7,033 nucleotides of DNA from Clostridia bacterium (GTDB lineage: Bacteria; Bacillota_A; Clostridia; Oscillospirales; CAG-272), in assembly GCA_017452945.1 (NCBI GenBank), contig JAFTLD010000088.1:1-7033 (forward strand), written 5' to 3'. Below are positions 1 through 6,425 of the stretch, piece by piece. The translations under genes were made by a program, and so were the position numbers. Every line of letters starts with the position of its first letter. Within the stretch, counting starts at the first letter, position 1. Below the pieces are notes generated by a model. The model did no database searches, had not been told where the DNA came from, and saw nothing but the letters and a program-made list of their open reading frames with translations.

Positions 1-2
1 CG

Positions 3-29
3 GCGCCACCTTCCCCAGCGGGGAAGGCT
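3..29 (-). repeat. Palindromic intergenic repeat, copy 1 (REP-like)
   Basis: On the minus strand these 27 nt are identical to positions 130-156 of the plus strand, so the two copies form an inverted pair about 100 bp apart. Each copy has a perfect 8-bp palindrome (CCTTCCCC/GGGGAAGG, here 9-16 and 20-27) around a 3-nt centre, followed by GGTGGCGC. The copy is cut by the window edge, so its full length is unknown. Similar short palindromic elements are scattered between genes in many gut Clostridia; that link is from memory, not from a search. Confidence 0.7.
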
Positions 30-129
30 CATTTACACAACCGTTTGGGCTTGTTTTTCTGTTTGGGTGACAGATTTTGGGTTATCGCTACCGTATTGCT
101 CTTTTGAAAGACCCGGTTACTTGCAACAA

Positions 130-173
130 AGCCTTCCCCGCTGGGGAAGGTGGCGCGTAGCGACGGATGAGGT
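130..173 (+). repeat. Palindromic intergenic repeat, copy 2 (REP-like)
   Basis: The 27-nt core (130-156) matches the reverse complement of positions 3-29 exactly. It contains the palindrome CCTTCCCC (132-139), GCT, GGGGAAGG (143-150), then a GC-rich tail (GGTGGCGCGTAGCGACGG, then ATGAGG) that looks like the asymmetric arm of the element. The right boundary at 173 is estimated, because copy 1 runs off the window before the tails can be compared. It lies between genes and just beyond the terminator of the comF block. Confidence 0.7.
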
Positions 174-208
174 CACCACACGGACGCTCTTTCACGTCTT
201 ACTTCTAC

Positions 209-251
209 AAAAAACAGCAGGAATCTGTTCGTGCTTGAACAAATCCCTGCT
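209..251 (-). terminator. Intrinsic terminator after comF
   Basis: Read on the minus strand, a 15-nt arm (251-237), a 6-nt loop (236-231) and a 15-nt arm (230-216) are followed by GTTTTTT (215-209). The two positions that mismatch when read on the plus strand (222/245 and 225/242) become G-U wobbles in minus-strand RNA, so the whole stem pairs only in that direction. This fits the end of the transcript that contains comF, whose stop codon is about 50 nt upstream. Confidence 0.88.
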
Positions 252-270
252 ATTTTACCGCTAATTCACC

Positions 271-294
271 AGCCCCATCGGGCTTTGCTTTTTT
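271..294 (+). terminator. Small intrinsic terminator facing comF
   Basis: AGCCC (271-275), loop CATC, GGGCT (280-284), followed on the plus strand by TTGCTTTTTT (285-294). On the minus strand the hairpin has no downstream U-tract, so it should work only on transcripts moving rightward. No convincing plus-strand gene lies in the window, so it probably serves a convergent gene to the left of position 1 or blocks antisense transcription into comF. The 5-bp stem is modest. Confidence 0.6.
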
Positions 295-300
295 GTGCGA

Positions 301-1074
301 TCAATGATCGCTCCGATTGACTGATCCTTCCGTCGGCATGTCAACCGCGACGCACACCGCAATGATATGCGCGGGCTTATACGGCCTTAATTTTGCCGCG
401 CAAGCCGAAAGCGTGGATCCCGTGGTGACCACGTCGTCCACCAAGATCACGCACTTGCCCCTCAGGTCGGTGCAATGCTCGGGAACGGCTTCAAAGGCCG
501 AAAAAGCATTTTTTCTTCTTTGCTCCTGCCCCAGCATCTTTTGCACGCGTCCACCCGTGCGGCGGATCATACAAAGGGGTTTGGGTATATCCAGCTCACG
601 CGCCAAAGCCATGCAAAGGCCTTGGGATTGATCGAAGCCGCGCTCACGCGCTGCTTTTTTGGAGCGAGGCGCCCAAACAAGCACGGTGTTTTCGGGTGTT
701 TGCCCCAAAAGTAACAGTTGCTTTCGGATAGCCGGTGCCAGCTCAGCTGCCAAAAACGCCTGTAATTCTGCACTTTCCTTATCCTTGAGCTTGAAGATCA
801 GACGGTTTCCCACGCCCGAACGCTTTGCCGGCTCGTATTCCACCAGCTTGATCAAGGTATCGATCCCGTGCCTTGGCATGGTGTTGACCGGATTTGTGCA
901 ATCCGAAACGGGATAGGAGCAGCAATGGCAAAGTGCATTCTTTTGCACATCCCATTGGACCAAACACGGCTTGCATAAAGCACGCGGCTCTTGTCTGTCC
1001 GCGCCATCCAAGAGCTCTCCGCAAGCAGCGCATCTCGGTGGAAACAGCAATCTGCGCAGTAAATGCATTCTCAT
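301..1074 (-). CDS. comF: ComF-family phosphoribosyltransferase-like protein
   Basis: A 257-aa ComF (ComFC/GntX-type) protein of normal length for the family. The N-terminus has Cys pairs typical of its zinc-binding region (C15-x2-C18, C34-x2-C37, then C49, C51, C52 and C59). The C-terminal half is a type I phosphoribosyltransferase fold with RGFDQSQ (145-151) and the PRPP-binding loop VDDVVTTGST (212-221). In naturally competent bacteria ComF proteins act in the cytoplasm during uptake of transforming DNA; the enzymatic substrate is not settled. The start overlaps the recD2 stop as ATGA (1071-1074), which points to translational coupling. A second ATG two codons later (1066-1068) sits 7 nt after GGAGG (1076-1080), the spacing used by its neighbours; the first ATG can use GAGG (1082-1085), also 7 nt away. 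Either start is possible. A family terminator follows at 209-251. Confidence 0.92.
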   Translation of the reverse strand: MRMHLLRRLLFPPRCAACGELLDGADRQEPRALCKPCLVQWDVQKNALCHCCSYPVSDCTNPVNTMPRHGIDTLIKLVEYEPAKRSGVGNRLIFKLKDKESAELQAFLAAELAPAIRKQLLLLGQTPENTVLVWAPRSKKAARERGFDQSQGLCMALARELDIPKPLCMIRRTGGRVQKMLGQEQRRKNAFSAFEAVPEHCTDLRGKCVILVDDVVTTGSTLSACAAKLRPYKPAHIIAVCVAVDMPTEGSVNRSDH

Positions 1075-3326
1075 GCCTCCACCTCAGTACGCAAACGTTG
1101 CGCAAGCCCCGTATAGCGCATGGATTGGCGGTTATTGGCCACCATTTGTGCCACAACCTCTTCTCTGCCTACGAAAATGACCATATTCTGCGCACGCGTG
1201 ACCGCGGTGTAAAGCAAATTACGCGTCAACAGCATGGGCGGCGCTGCGTACATCGGCACGATCACGATGGGATACTCACTTCCCTGACTCTTATGCACCG
1301 TGATGGCATACGCATGCTCAAGATCCTCCAAAGACGAGAAGTCATATTCCACCAAACGGTCATCAAATTCGATCTCCATAACGCGGTCGGATAGGTAAAT
1401 CCGACGGATCACGCCCATGTCACCGTTGAAAATACCGCTGCCCTGTGTACCGTCGGTCTTTTCCCAAACAATATCATAATTATTCTTGACCTGCATGACG
1501 CGGTCACCTTCGCGAAACACGCTGTCACGGAAAGTATATTCACGCTTGCCCTGCGCGGGCGGATTCATGCGACTTTGCAGCAGCAGATTCAAATGATCGG
1601 TACCGCCCTCACCTCGACGCGATGGCGTGATAATCTGTGTACCCGTTCTCGCCATTTCTCCATATGTACGGGGAAGACGAGTCTGATACAGATCTGCAAT
1701 GGTTGCCGCGATCTCTGCATCGGTTCTGCGCGGCAGGAAGAAAAAGTCGTTGTTCTTGACGCTCAGATCGGGCATTTGCCCTTTATTGATGGCGTGCGCG
1801 TTGGTCACGATCAGCGACTGTTGTGCCTGGCGGAAGATTTCATCCAAGCAAACCGTAGAAAAGCGTCCGCTCTCAATCAGATCGTGCAGCACGTATCCGG
1901 CACCAACGCTTGGCAACTGATCGGCATCTCCGATCAAAATAAATCTCGCGCCCGGCTTAACCGCCTTGAGCAGGTGGCACGCAAGTGCATTGTCCACCAT
2001 GGAAGCCTCATCCACAATGATCACGTTTTCATCCAGCAGATCCTGCTGGTTTTTTCTGAATTTGCCGCCCTCCTCATCGCCCGAAAATTCCATTTCAAGC
2101 AAACGGTGAATGGTTTTCGCCTCTGTCTGGGTCGATTCGGACAATCTCTTAGCTGCTCTTCCCGTAGGTGCAGCAAGAGCAACCTTATGCCCCATACCTT
2201 GAAAAATATCGATCAGTGCGCGCACAACCGTGGTCTTACCGGTACCCGGGCCGCCCGTCAATATCATAACACCGCTCTCCAAGGCCGCATAAATGGCCTT
2301 TTTTTGCATGGTGGCATATTGCATGCCGCTCTTGCGCTCCTCATTGCGGATAAATGCATGCACGTCCCCCGCATCGATCGCGGGACACAGCTTATCAAGC
2401 AGCACCAGCTTCTCGGCTATATACACCTCCTGGGCATACACGCGCGAATCATACAGATACTGCGTACCGTCAAACATGGAATAACACACGCGGTTATCAC
2501 CAAGCAATCGACTGACCGCTGCATCGGTTTTCTGCTCATCGGTACCAAGCAAACGCGCGGCACCTGCAACCAGCTTGTCACGCGGCAGGCAAACGTGTCC
2601 GTTTTGTGCGCTGTTGGAGCGCAGCATATACAAAATCCCGCTCTTGATGCGCTCCTCGTGATCCCCTGCCATGCCAAGGCTTTGCGCCATGGCATCAGCG
2701 CGCTCAAAGCCAACGCCTTCAATCTCATTACACAGGCGATACGGGTTGGCACGTGCAATATCCACGGCTGCACTGCCCCATTGCTTATAAATGCGCACGG
2801 TCAAGGCCGCACCGAAATAATCTCTGAAAAACATCATGGCACTGCGGATTCCGGACTTTTCATTGAAATCCTTGCCGATCTCCTTGGCCTTTTTGAGCGT
2901 AATGCCCGAGATCTCGGCCAACCATTCGGGATGGTTTTCCATGATCTCCAGTGTTTCCTCTCCAAAGCGATCCACGATCTTTTTGGCAGTTTTGGGGCCT
3001 ACACCCTTAATTGAACCGGAAGCCAGATAGCGCAGAATGGCAGATGCGTCCGCAGGCATTTCGCGCTCATAGGATTCCACGCGGAACTGCGTACCGTATT
3101 TGGGATTATGCACCCACTTTCCCCACGCATTGATACGGTCGCCCTCTGCTATATACGGCATTGTGCCTACGATTGTGATCAGGTCATCGTCATCCGTACC
3201 AAAATCGCAAATGGCATAGCCGTTTTCCTCATTGGAGTAGATCACGTGCTCCACACTACCCGAAAGCTTGACAAGTCCGCGCTCATCAATCTCAGCATCC
3301 TGAATCAGCTCCTTATTCTCCTGCAT
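1071..3326 (-). CDS. recD2: RecD2-type ATP-dependent DNA helicase (SF1B)
   Basis: A 751-aa protein of full length for RecD2 (YrrC-like), the RecD relative of bacteria that do not pair it with RecBC. It has an N-terminal OB-like region (about 18-90), helix-hairpin-helix segments (GVGPKTAKKI near 108, EISGI near 138, GVGFERADAM near 204), then the helicase core. Core motifs are Walker A GGPGTGKTT (358-366), AAPTGRAAKR (385-394), Walker B VDEAS (438-442), GDADQLPSVG (466-475), the UvrD-like HKSQGSEYP (678-686) and YTAVTRA (706-712). Family members are 5'-3' helicases that process DNA ends and stalled forks. The ATG follows AAAGGAG (3334-3340) by 7 nt and lies 23 nt after the preceding gene; the stop overlaps comF. 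All catalytic motifs look intact. Confidence 0.95.
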   Translation of the reverse strand: MQENKELIQDAEIDERGLVKLSGSVEHVIYSNEENGYAICDFGTDDDDLITIVGTMPYIAEGDRINAWGKWVHNPKYGTQFRVESYEREMPADASAILRYLASGSIKGVGPKTAKKIVDRFGEETLEIMENHPEWLAEISGITLKKAKEIGKDFNEKSGIRSAMMFFRDYFGAALTVRIYKQWGSAAVDIARANPYRLCNEIEGVGFERADAMAQSLGMAGDHEERIKSGILYMLRSNSAQNGHVCLPRDKLVAGAARLLGTDEQKTDAAVSRLLGDNRVCYSMFDGTQYLYDSRVYAQEVYIAEKLVLLDKLCPAIDAGDVHAFIRNEERKSGMQYATMQKKAIYAALESGVMILTGGPGTGKTTVVRALIDIFQGMGHKVALAAPTGRAAKRLSESTQTEAKTIHRLLEMEFSGDEEGGKFRKNQQDLLDENVIIVDEASMVDNALACHLLKAVKPGARFILIGDADQLPSVGAGYVLHDLIESGRFSTVCLDEIFRQAQQSLIVTNAHAINKGQMPDLSVKNNDFFFLPRRTDAEIAATIADLYQTRLPRTYGEMARTGTQIITPSRRGEGGTDHLNLLLQSRMNPPAQGKREYTFRDSVFREGDRVMQVKNNYDIVWEKTDGTQGSGIFNGDMGVIRRIYLSDRVMEIEFDDRLVEYDFSSLEDLEHAYAITVHKSQGSEYPIVIVPMYAAPPMLLTRNLLYTAVTRAQNMVIFVGREEVVAQMVANNRQSMRYTGLAQRLRTEVEA

Positions 3327-3349
3327 TTTGCATCTCCTTTCCCCGTTTT

Positions 3350-3679
3350 TTATGAAATAATCCTGAACTCAGCTCCGTATCTTGCAAGCAGTTCCAACAC
3401 ACTTTCGTGCAAAACGCCCTCACGTCCGACGCATCCGTTCATTAAGGAGATATCGATCAGCACGATAATGCGCCGCATCCCCTTACGAAAAAATGCGGAA
3501 TGTGCCTCATGCAACAGCACGTCAAGCATTTCCGCATCTTTTTCATTTCTGAGTTCTATGGCAGCCACCACTTGTCCCGATGAGAAAAACGCCTCTACGG
3601 GGAATTTGATGGCACACCACAGCCCGAATACCGCTAACAGCGACACTGCCACCGAAAGCAAGGTATATAACGTATCCAT
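3350..3679 (-). CDS. Small membrane-anchored protein of unknown function
   Basis: I do not recognise this 109-aa protein. From the chosen start (MDTLYTLLSV) residues 4-24 form one hydrophobic segment, probably a signal anchor. About 80 mostly soluble residues follow, with alternating charged and hydrophobic stretches (VVAAIELRNEKDAEMLDVLL, later RRIIVLIDISL) that suggest a small alpha/beta domain. The start is set by GGGGGTGAT (GGGGG at 3687-3691), 7 nt before the ATG at 3677-3679. The reading frame stays open to an ATG at 3718, only 3 nt after the metK stop, but that codon has no good ribosome binding site. The gene lies 42 nt after metK and 23 nt before recD2, so it is very probably co-transcribed with both. 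Its position gives no clear clue to function. Confidence 0.72.
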   Translation of the reverse strand: MDTLYTLLSVAVSLLAVFGLWCAIKFPVEAFFSSGQVVAAIELRNEKDAEMLDVLLHEAHSAFFRKGMRRIIVLIDISLMNGCVGREGVLHESVLELLARYGAEFRIIS

Positions 3680-3686
3680 TTCATCA

Positions 3687-3711
3687 CCCCCGCACAGTAT
3701 ATGTGCGAAAG
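3687..3711 (-). promoter_or_regulatory. Hairpin over the ribosome binding site after metK
   Basis: In minus-strand RNA CGCACA (3707-3702), loop UAUAC, UGUGCG (3696-3691) form a perfect 6-bp stem. It can extend outward by three U-G wobbles and one C-G pair (3708-3711 with 3690-3687), taking in the GGGGG of the next gene's ribosome binding site. No U-tract follows, so it is not a terminator. The metK stop (3722-3724) lies about 10 nt upstream, close enough for a terminating ribosome to disturb the stem. A coupling or mRNA-stabilising role is inference. Confidence 0.5.
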
Positions 3712-3721
3712 GCGTCATGTG

Positions 3722-4906
3722 TTAGCTCAACAGCTCTGCTGCCAGTACGGGAGCCAGATCCTTTGCCTCCCAAGGAGCGTCCACGTCTTCTCTGCCCATA
3801 TGACCGTAAGCGGCAACTGCCGAGTAGATCGGTCTGCGCAGATCAAAGCGCTTGATGATAGCTGCGGGACGCAGGTCAACGTGACGCAGCACCGCCTCGG
3901 AGATCTTCTCCTCGTCTACCTTGGCAGTACCGAAGGTATCGATCATAACAGAAACGGGCTTTGCAACACCAATTGCGTAAGCAACCTGTACCTCACACTG
4001 ATCAGCAAGGCCTGCAGCAACCACGTTCTTTGCAATGTATCTTGCCGCATAAGAAGCGGAACGGTCAACCTTTGTGGGATCCTTGCCGGAGAATGCACCG
4101 CCGCCGTGACGCGCATATCCACCGTATGTATCCACGATGATCTTTCTGCCTGTAAGACCGGTATCACCTGCAGGACCGCCAATGACGAATCTGCCGGTGG
4201 GGTTGACGTAGATCTTAGTATCTTCATCAATCAGATGTGCGGGTACGATGGGCTCGATGACGTGCTTGATCATATCTGCACGGATCTGCTCAACCTCTAC
4301 CTCGGGGCTGTGTTGGGTGGAAATGACCAGCGCATCCACGCGAACGGGCTTGCCGTCGTGATATTCCACGGTCACCTGAGTCTTACCGTCGGGACGCAGA
4401 TAGGTCAACATGCCGTTCTTGCGCACCTCGGTCAGACGGAGTGCCATTTTGTGTGCCAAAGAAATAGGCAGGGGCATCAGCTCCTCGGTTTCGTTGCAAG
4501 CATAGCCGAACATCAGGCCCTGGTCACCTGCACCGGTGTCCAGACCGTCGGTATCCACGCCAGCCTTTGCCTCCAGAGACTTATCAACGCCCATAGCGAT
4601 ATCGGGGCTCTGCTCGTGGATCGAGTTGATCACAGCACAGCTGTCGCAGTCAAAGCCATACTTTGCGCGGTCATAGCCGATCTCGCGCACGGTTTCTCTG
4701 ACGATGCTCTGAATATCCACGTATGCAGAAGTGGTGATCTCACCCATAACGCACACAAGACCTGTGGTTACAAAGGTCTCACAGGCAACACGTGCCATCG
4801 GGTCTGCTGCCAGCATGCTGTCCAGCACGGCGTCGGAAATCTTGTCACAAATTTTATCGGGATGTCCTTCGGTTACGGATTCGCTTGTAAACAGTACTTT
4901 TTTCAT
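3722..4906 (-). CDS. metK: S-adenosylmethionine synthetase
   Basis: A full-length (394 aa) MetK, which makes S-adenosylmethionine from methionine and ATP in the cytoplasm, supplying methyl groups for nucleic acid, protein and lipid methylation and for radical-SAM enzymes. Visible signatures are TEGHPDK (12-18, including the catalytic His equivalent to E. coli His14), [12 protein letters not shown] (125-136), the GGGAFSGKD loop (268-276) and DPTKVDRSA (276-284). The ATG follows AGAGGG (4914-4919) by 7 nt. It lies 37 nt after the COG2426-type gene with no hairpin between. That gap is too short for a SAM riboswitch and has no promoter that would leave the ribosome binding site on the mRNA, so metK probably relies on upstream transcription. 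No residue looks abnormal. Confidence 0.97.
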   Translation of the reverse strand: MKKVLFTSESVTEGHPDKICDKISDAVLDSMLAADPMARVACETFVTTGLVCVMGEITTSAYVDIQSIVRETVREIGYDRAKYGFDCDSCAVINSIHEQSPDIAMGVDKSLEAKAGVDTDGLDTGAGDQGLMFGYACNETEELMPLPISLAHKMALRLTEVRKNGMLTYLRPDGKTQVTVEYHDGKPVRVDALVISTQHSPEVEVEQIRADMIKHVIEPIVPAHLIDEDTKIYVNPTGRFVIGGPAGDTGLTGRKIIVDTYGGYARHGGGAFSGKDPTKVDRSASYAARYIAKNVVAAGLADQCEVQVAYAIGVAKPVSVMIDTFGTAKVDEEKISEAVLRHVDLRPAAIIKRFDLRRPIYSAVAAYGHMGREDVDAPWEAKDLAPVLAAELLS

Positions 4907-4943
4907 GTCAATTCCCTCTTTTTTATATCAATTCTTTATTTTT

Positions 4944-5468
4944 TCAGATCAAAACGTTCAGCCATTCAATGCCGCTTGAAATGCCAAAGCAGATCAAGGA
5001 CACGATCACACCTGCGATCATGACGCCAAGCAATGCCGAGAGCATGGCTTTCCAGAAATTCATGCGAATGGTGGCAGCCACCAGCGAGCCTGTCCACGCG
5101 CCCGTCATGGGCAGCGGAACAGCGATAAACAGACAAACGCCCCAAAAACCGTAGCGTTGGATCTTGTCCGTGTTCTTTTCCGCCTTGCTGCGTACCCATG
5201 CGGCAACCGCACGCACAAATTTTACGGGCATTTTCTCCATCCATGCAAGCACTTGGCGGATCAGCAGCAAAATGAACGGCACGGGGATCATGTTTCCCAC
5301 AACAGCCAAAATATAGGTCAGCCACCAAGGTGTTTGGGGCTCGGTAAACCAACCAATCGGGATTGCACCGCGCAGCTCGATGACGGGAACCATGGAGCAA
5401 AGCACAATGCCAAGCTCCTTGCCACCGCTCATCAGAAAATCGATGAGCGTTTGTTTGATTTCTTCCAT
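4944..5468 (-). CDS. COG2426-type small membrane protein (putative small multidrug exporter)
   Basis: A 174-aa integral membrane protein resembling the Sm_multidrug_ex family (PF06695/COG2426). Shared features are ELRGAIPIG (31-39) in the first hydrophobic region, VVGNMIPVPF (56-65), and RYGFWGVCLFIAVPLP running into MTGAWTG (105-127), with a final hydrophobic helix at about 142-163. The repeated ELRG/GAWTG re-entrant pattern resembles DedA-type folds. The export label in databases rests on thin evidence and the substrate is unknown. The ATG follows GGAG (5475-5478) by 6 nt, 20 nt after the ribU stop, so both genes very probably share the FMN-riboswitch transcript. A role in flavin or membrane homeostasis would be speculation from that context. 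Confidence 0.85.
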   Translation of the reverse strand: MEEIKQTLIDFLMSGGKELGIVLCSMVPVIELRGAIPIGWFTEPQTPWWLTYILAVVGNMIPVPFILLLIRQVLAWMEKMPVKFVRAVAAWVRSKAEKNTDKIQRYGFWGVCLFIAVPLPMTGAWTGSLVAATIRMNFWKAMLSALLGVMIAGVIVSLICFGISSGIEWLNVLI

Positions 5469-5488
5469 ATATTACTCCAAGTAAAATA

Positions 5489-6208
5489 TCATTCTTTCGC
5501 CCACAGATTGACAAACCACTCAGCTTCTCCGCCCAGAATGACAAAGAACAGAATCAGCGAGGCAGCCACCAAAGCAAGGCCTGCCACCGTGATCAACACG
5601 TTGGTTCTCTTATCTGCAGTCGTTTTGGTTTCCATCTTTGCGCCTGCAATCTTAACGCGTGCATAGCGCAGCGCAATGGAAACGGGTTTATAAAGGATCA
5701 TCACCAATGCGGCATTGAGCACCGCCTTGGTCAGATTAAAAGGCAAAATTAATGTGGGGAGCATTTTTGCAACCACAGCAACCGTAACTCCCTGTGTATA
5801 CAGTGGTACGACCAGCAAATTCATGCAAAGCATGATGGCCGTCATGCTGAAAACAGCGGACACAAGCGCGATCACAGCGCCAAGCAGGTCACGGCGGAAG
5901 CGATAGATCAGCGCAGCAACCACGGCAAACGAAGCCGAGGACACAAAATCCATCAAAAGGCCGTAAGGGCCGGTATCCCCTATCGTAATAAATTCAAGCA
6001 GAGCCGTGACAGCAGAAATGATAACTGCGGCCAAGGGCCCGAACAAAAGACCACCGATCGTGATGATGGCGTCCTTGATATCAAACGTCAAAAATCCAAC
6101 GTTGATGCGAAACAGCGGCATGACCGCAAATGCGAGTGTGCAAAACAGCGCGATCATAACCATGCGCAAAATTTTATCCTTTGCGCTCATTCTGACATTA
6201 TTTTTCAT
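5489..6208 (-). CDS. ribU: ECF transporter S component, probable riboflavin transporter RibU
   Basis: A 239-aa membrane protein with six hydrophobic segments typical of energy-coupling-factor S components (about 13-33, 46-56, 57-76, 83-104, 109-137 and 146-173). TFDIKDAIITIGGLLFGPLA (41-60) and the sixth-helix stretch PFNLTKAVLN (156-165) resemble RibU proteins. Riboflavin as substrate is supported mainly by the FMN riboswitch directly upstream. The EcfA/A'/T energising module is not in the window and is presumably shared and encoded elsewhere. A charged linker (about 185-201) leads to an extra hydrophobic helix (203-225) and a short tail, making the protein longer than a plain six-helix S component. 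The ATG is 6 nt after GGGGGA (6215-6220), which can be sequestered in the leader. Confidence 0.9.
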   Translation of the reverse strand: MKNNVRMSAKDKILRMVMIALFCTLAFAVMPLFRINVGFLTFDIKDAIITIGGLLFGPLAAVIISAVTALLEFITIGDTGPYGLLMDFVSSASFAVVAALIYRFRRDLLGAVIALVSAVFSMTAIMLCMNLLVVPLYTQGVTVAVVAKMLPTLILPFNLTKAVLNAALVMILYKPVSIALRYARVKIAGAKMETKTTADKRTNVLITVAGLALVAASLILFFVILGGEAEWFVNLWAKE

Positions 6209-6264
6209 AAAAAATCCCCCTTTGATACGTGGGGAAAAGACAATTTGTCTGCGTGCAGACTCTT
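6209..6264 (-). promoter_or_regulatory. Riboswitch expression platform with ribosome binding site sequestor
   Basis: The ribU ribosome binding site GGGGGA (6220-6215) can pair with UCCCC (6235-6231), leaving an 11-nt loop; this would hide it. The same C-run, as UUUCCC (6237-6232), can pair instead with GGGAAA (6276-6271) at the 3' edge of the FMN aptamer. FMN binding would hold GGGAAA in the aptamer, free the C-run and close the binding site; without FMN the site would open. Two further, mutually exclusive small hairpins share 6247-6250 (GUCUG/CAGAC at 6260-6247, and AGACA/UGUCU at 6250-6238). The pairings are visible; the mechanism is inference. A weak transcription terminator (sequestor stem followed by six U) is the alternative. 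Confidence 0.6.
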
Positions 6265-6423
6265 TTATTCTTTCCCATCCGGACTATCATGCGCAAGCGA
6301 AACGCTTACGCGTACACCGTCGGTCAAGGAATCTCACCTTGTCGGCCTTTGCATAAAGGTTTGCAGACTCTCCCCGCTTGGGACTCACTGCCGGTATGGA
6401 ATTTCACCAATTCTCAAAAATAA
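6265..6423 (-). promoter_or_regulatory. FMN riboswitch (RFN element) aptamer
   Basis: Read on the minus strand, the conserved RFN elements occur in order: GGUGAAAUUCC then ACCGGCAGU; a P3 stem UCCC/GGGA; a P4 stem CCUUU-AUGC-AAAGG; P5 CAAGG-UGAGAUU-CCUUG followed by ACCGACGGU; a 9-bp P6 stem GCGUAAGCG/CGCUUGCGC; then AGUCCGGAUGGGA. P1 closes the element with 8 pairs (6423-6416 with 6272-6265, one G-U). Binding of flavin mononucleotide normally represses riboflavin synthesis or uptake genes, which fits the RibU-type gene that follows. The aptamer begins only 2 nt after the U-tract of the tuf terminator, and no clear promoter is visible between them. Confidence 0.96.
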
Positions 6424-6425
6424 TC

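Noticed and set aside
1..173. CRISPR array or insertion sequence at the left edge
   Set aside because: There are only two copies, in inverted rather than direct orientation, without regular spacers, and no transposase-like coding sequence between them.
67..264. Plus-strand 65-aa ORF beginning with GTG and ending 6 nt before the plus-strand terminator
   Set aside because: It runs through the palindromic repeat and the whole comF terminator, has no proper ribosome binding site and shows no recognisable protein features. Its end near the terminator is probably coincidence.
297..311. Perfect 7-bp palindrome GCGATCA/TGATCGC over the comF stop codon
   Set aside because: It has a 1-nt centre, no U-tract on either strand and partly encodes the ComF C-terminus. 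It could be a binding site, but nothing else supports that.
1575..3014. Long plus-strand open frame (479 codons) opposite recD2
   Set aside because: It is fully antisense to an intact RecD2 with all helicase motifs, and its translation shows no family signature.
3680..3718. Upstream ATG at 3718 as start of the small unknown protein
   Set aside because: It lacks a good ribosome binding site, and the GGGGGTGAT signal points clearly to the ATG at 3679.
4907..4943. Possible SAM riboswitch or T-box before metK
   Set aside because: The gap is only 37 AT-rich nt and has no structured aptamer sequence.
4907..4960. Promoter-like TTGATC and TATAAA words before metK
   Set aside because: The spacing is 19 nt, and transcription would begin inside the metK ribosome binding site, leaving no usable leader. 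Not convincing as a promoter.
3701..5023. Long plus-strand open frame (440 codons) opposite metK
   Set aside because: It is the antisense shadow of a conserved, complete metK; the translation is Cys/His/Leu-rich without domain features and there is no supporting start signal.
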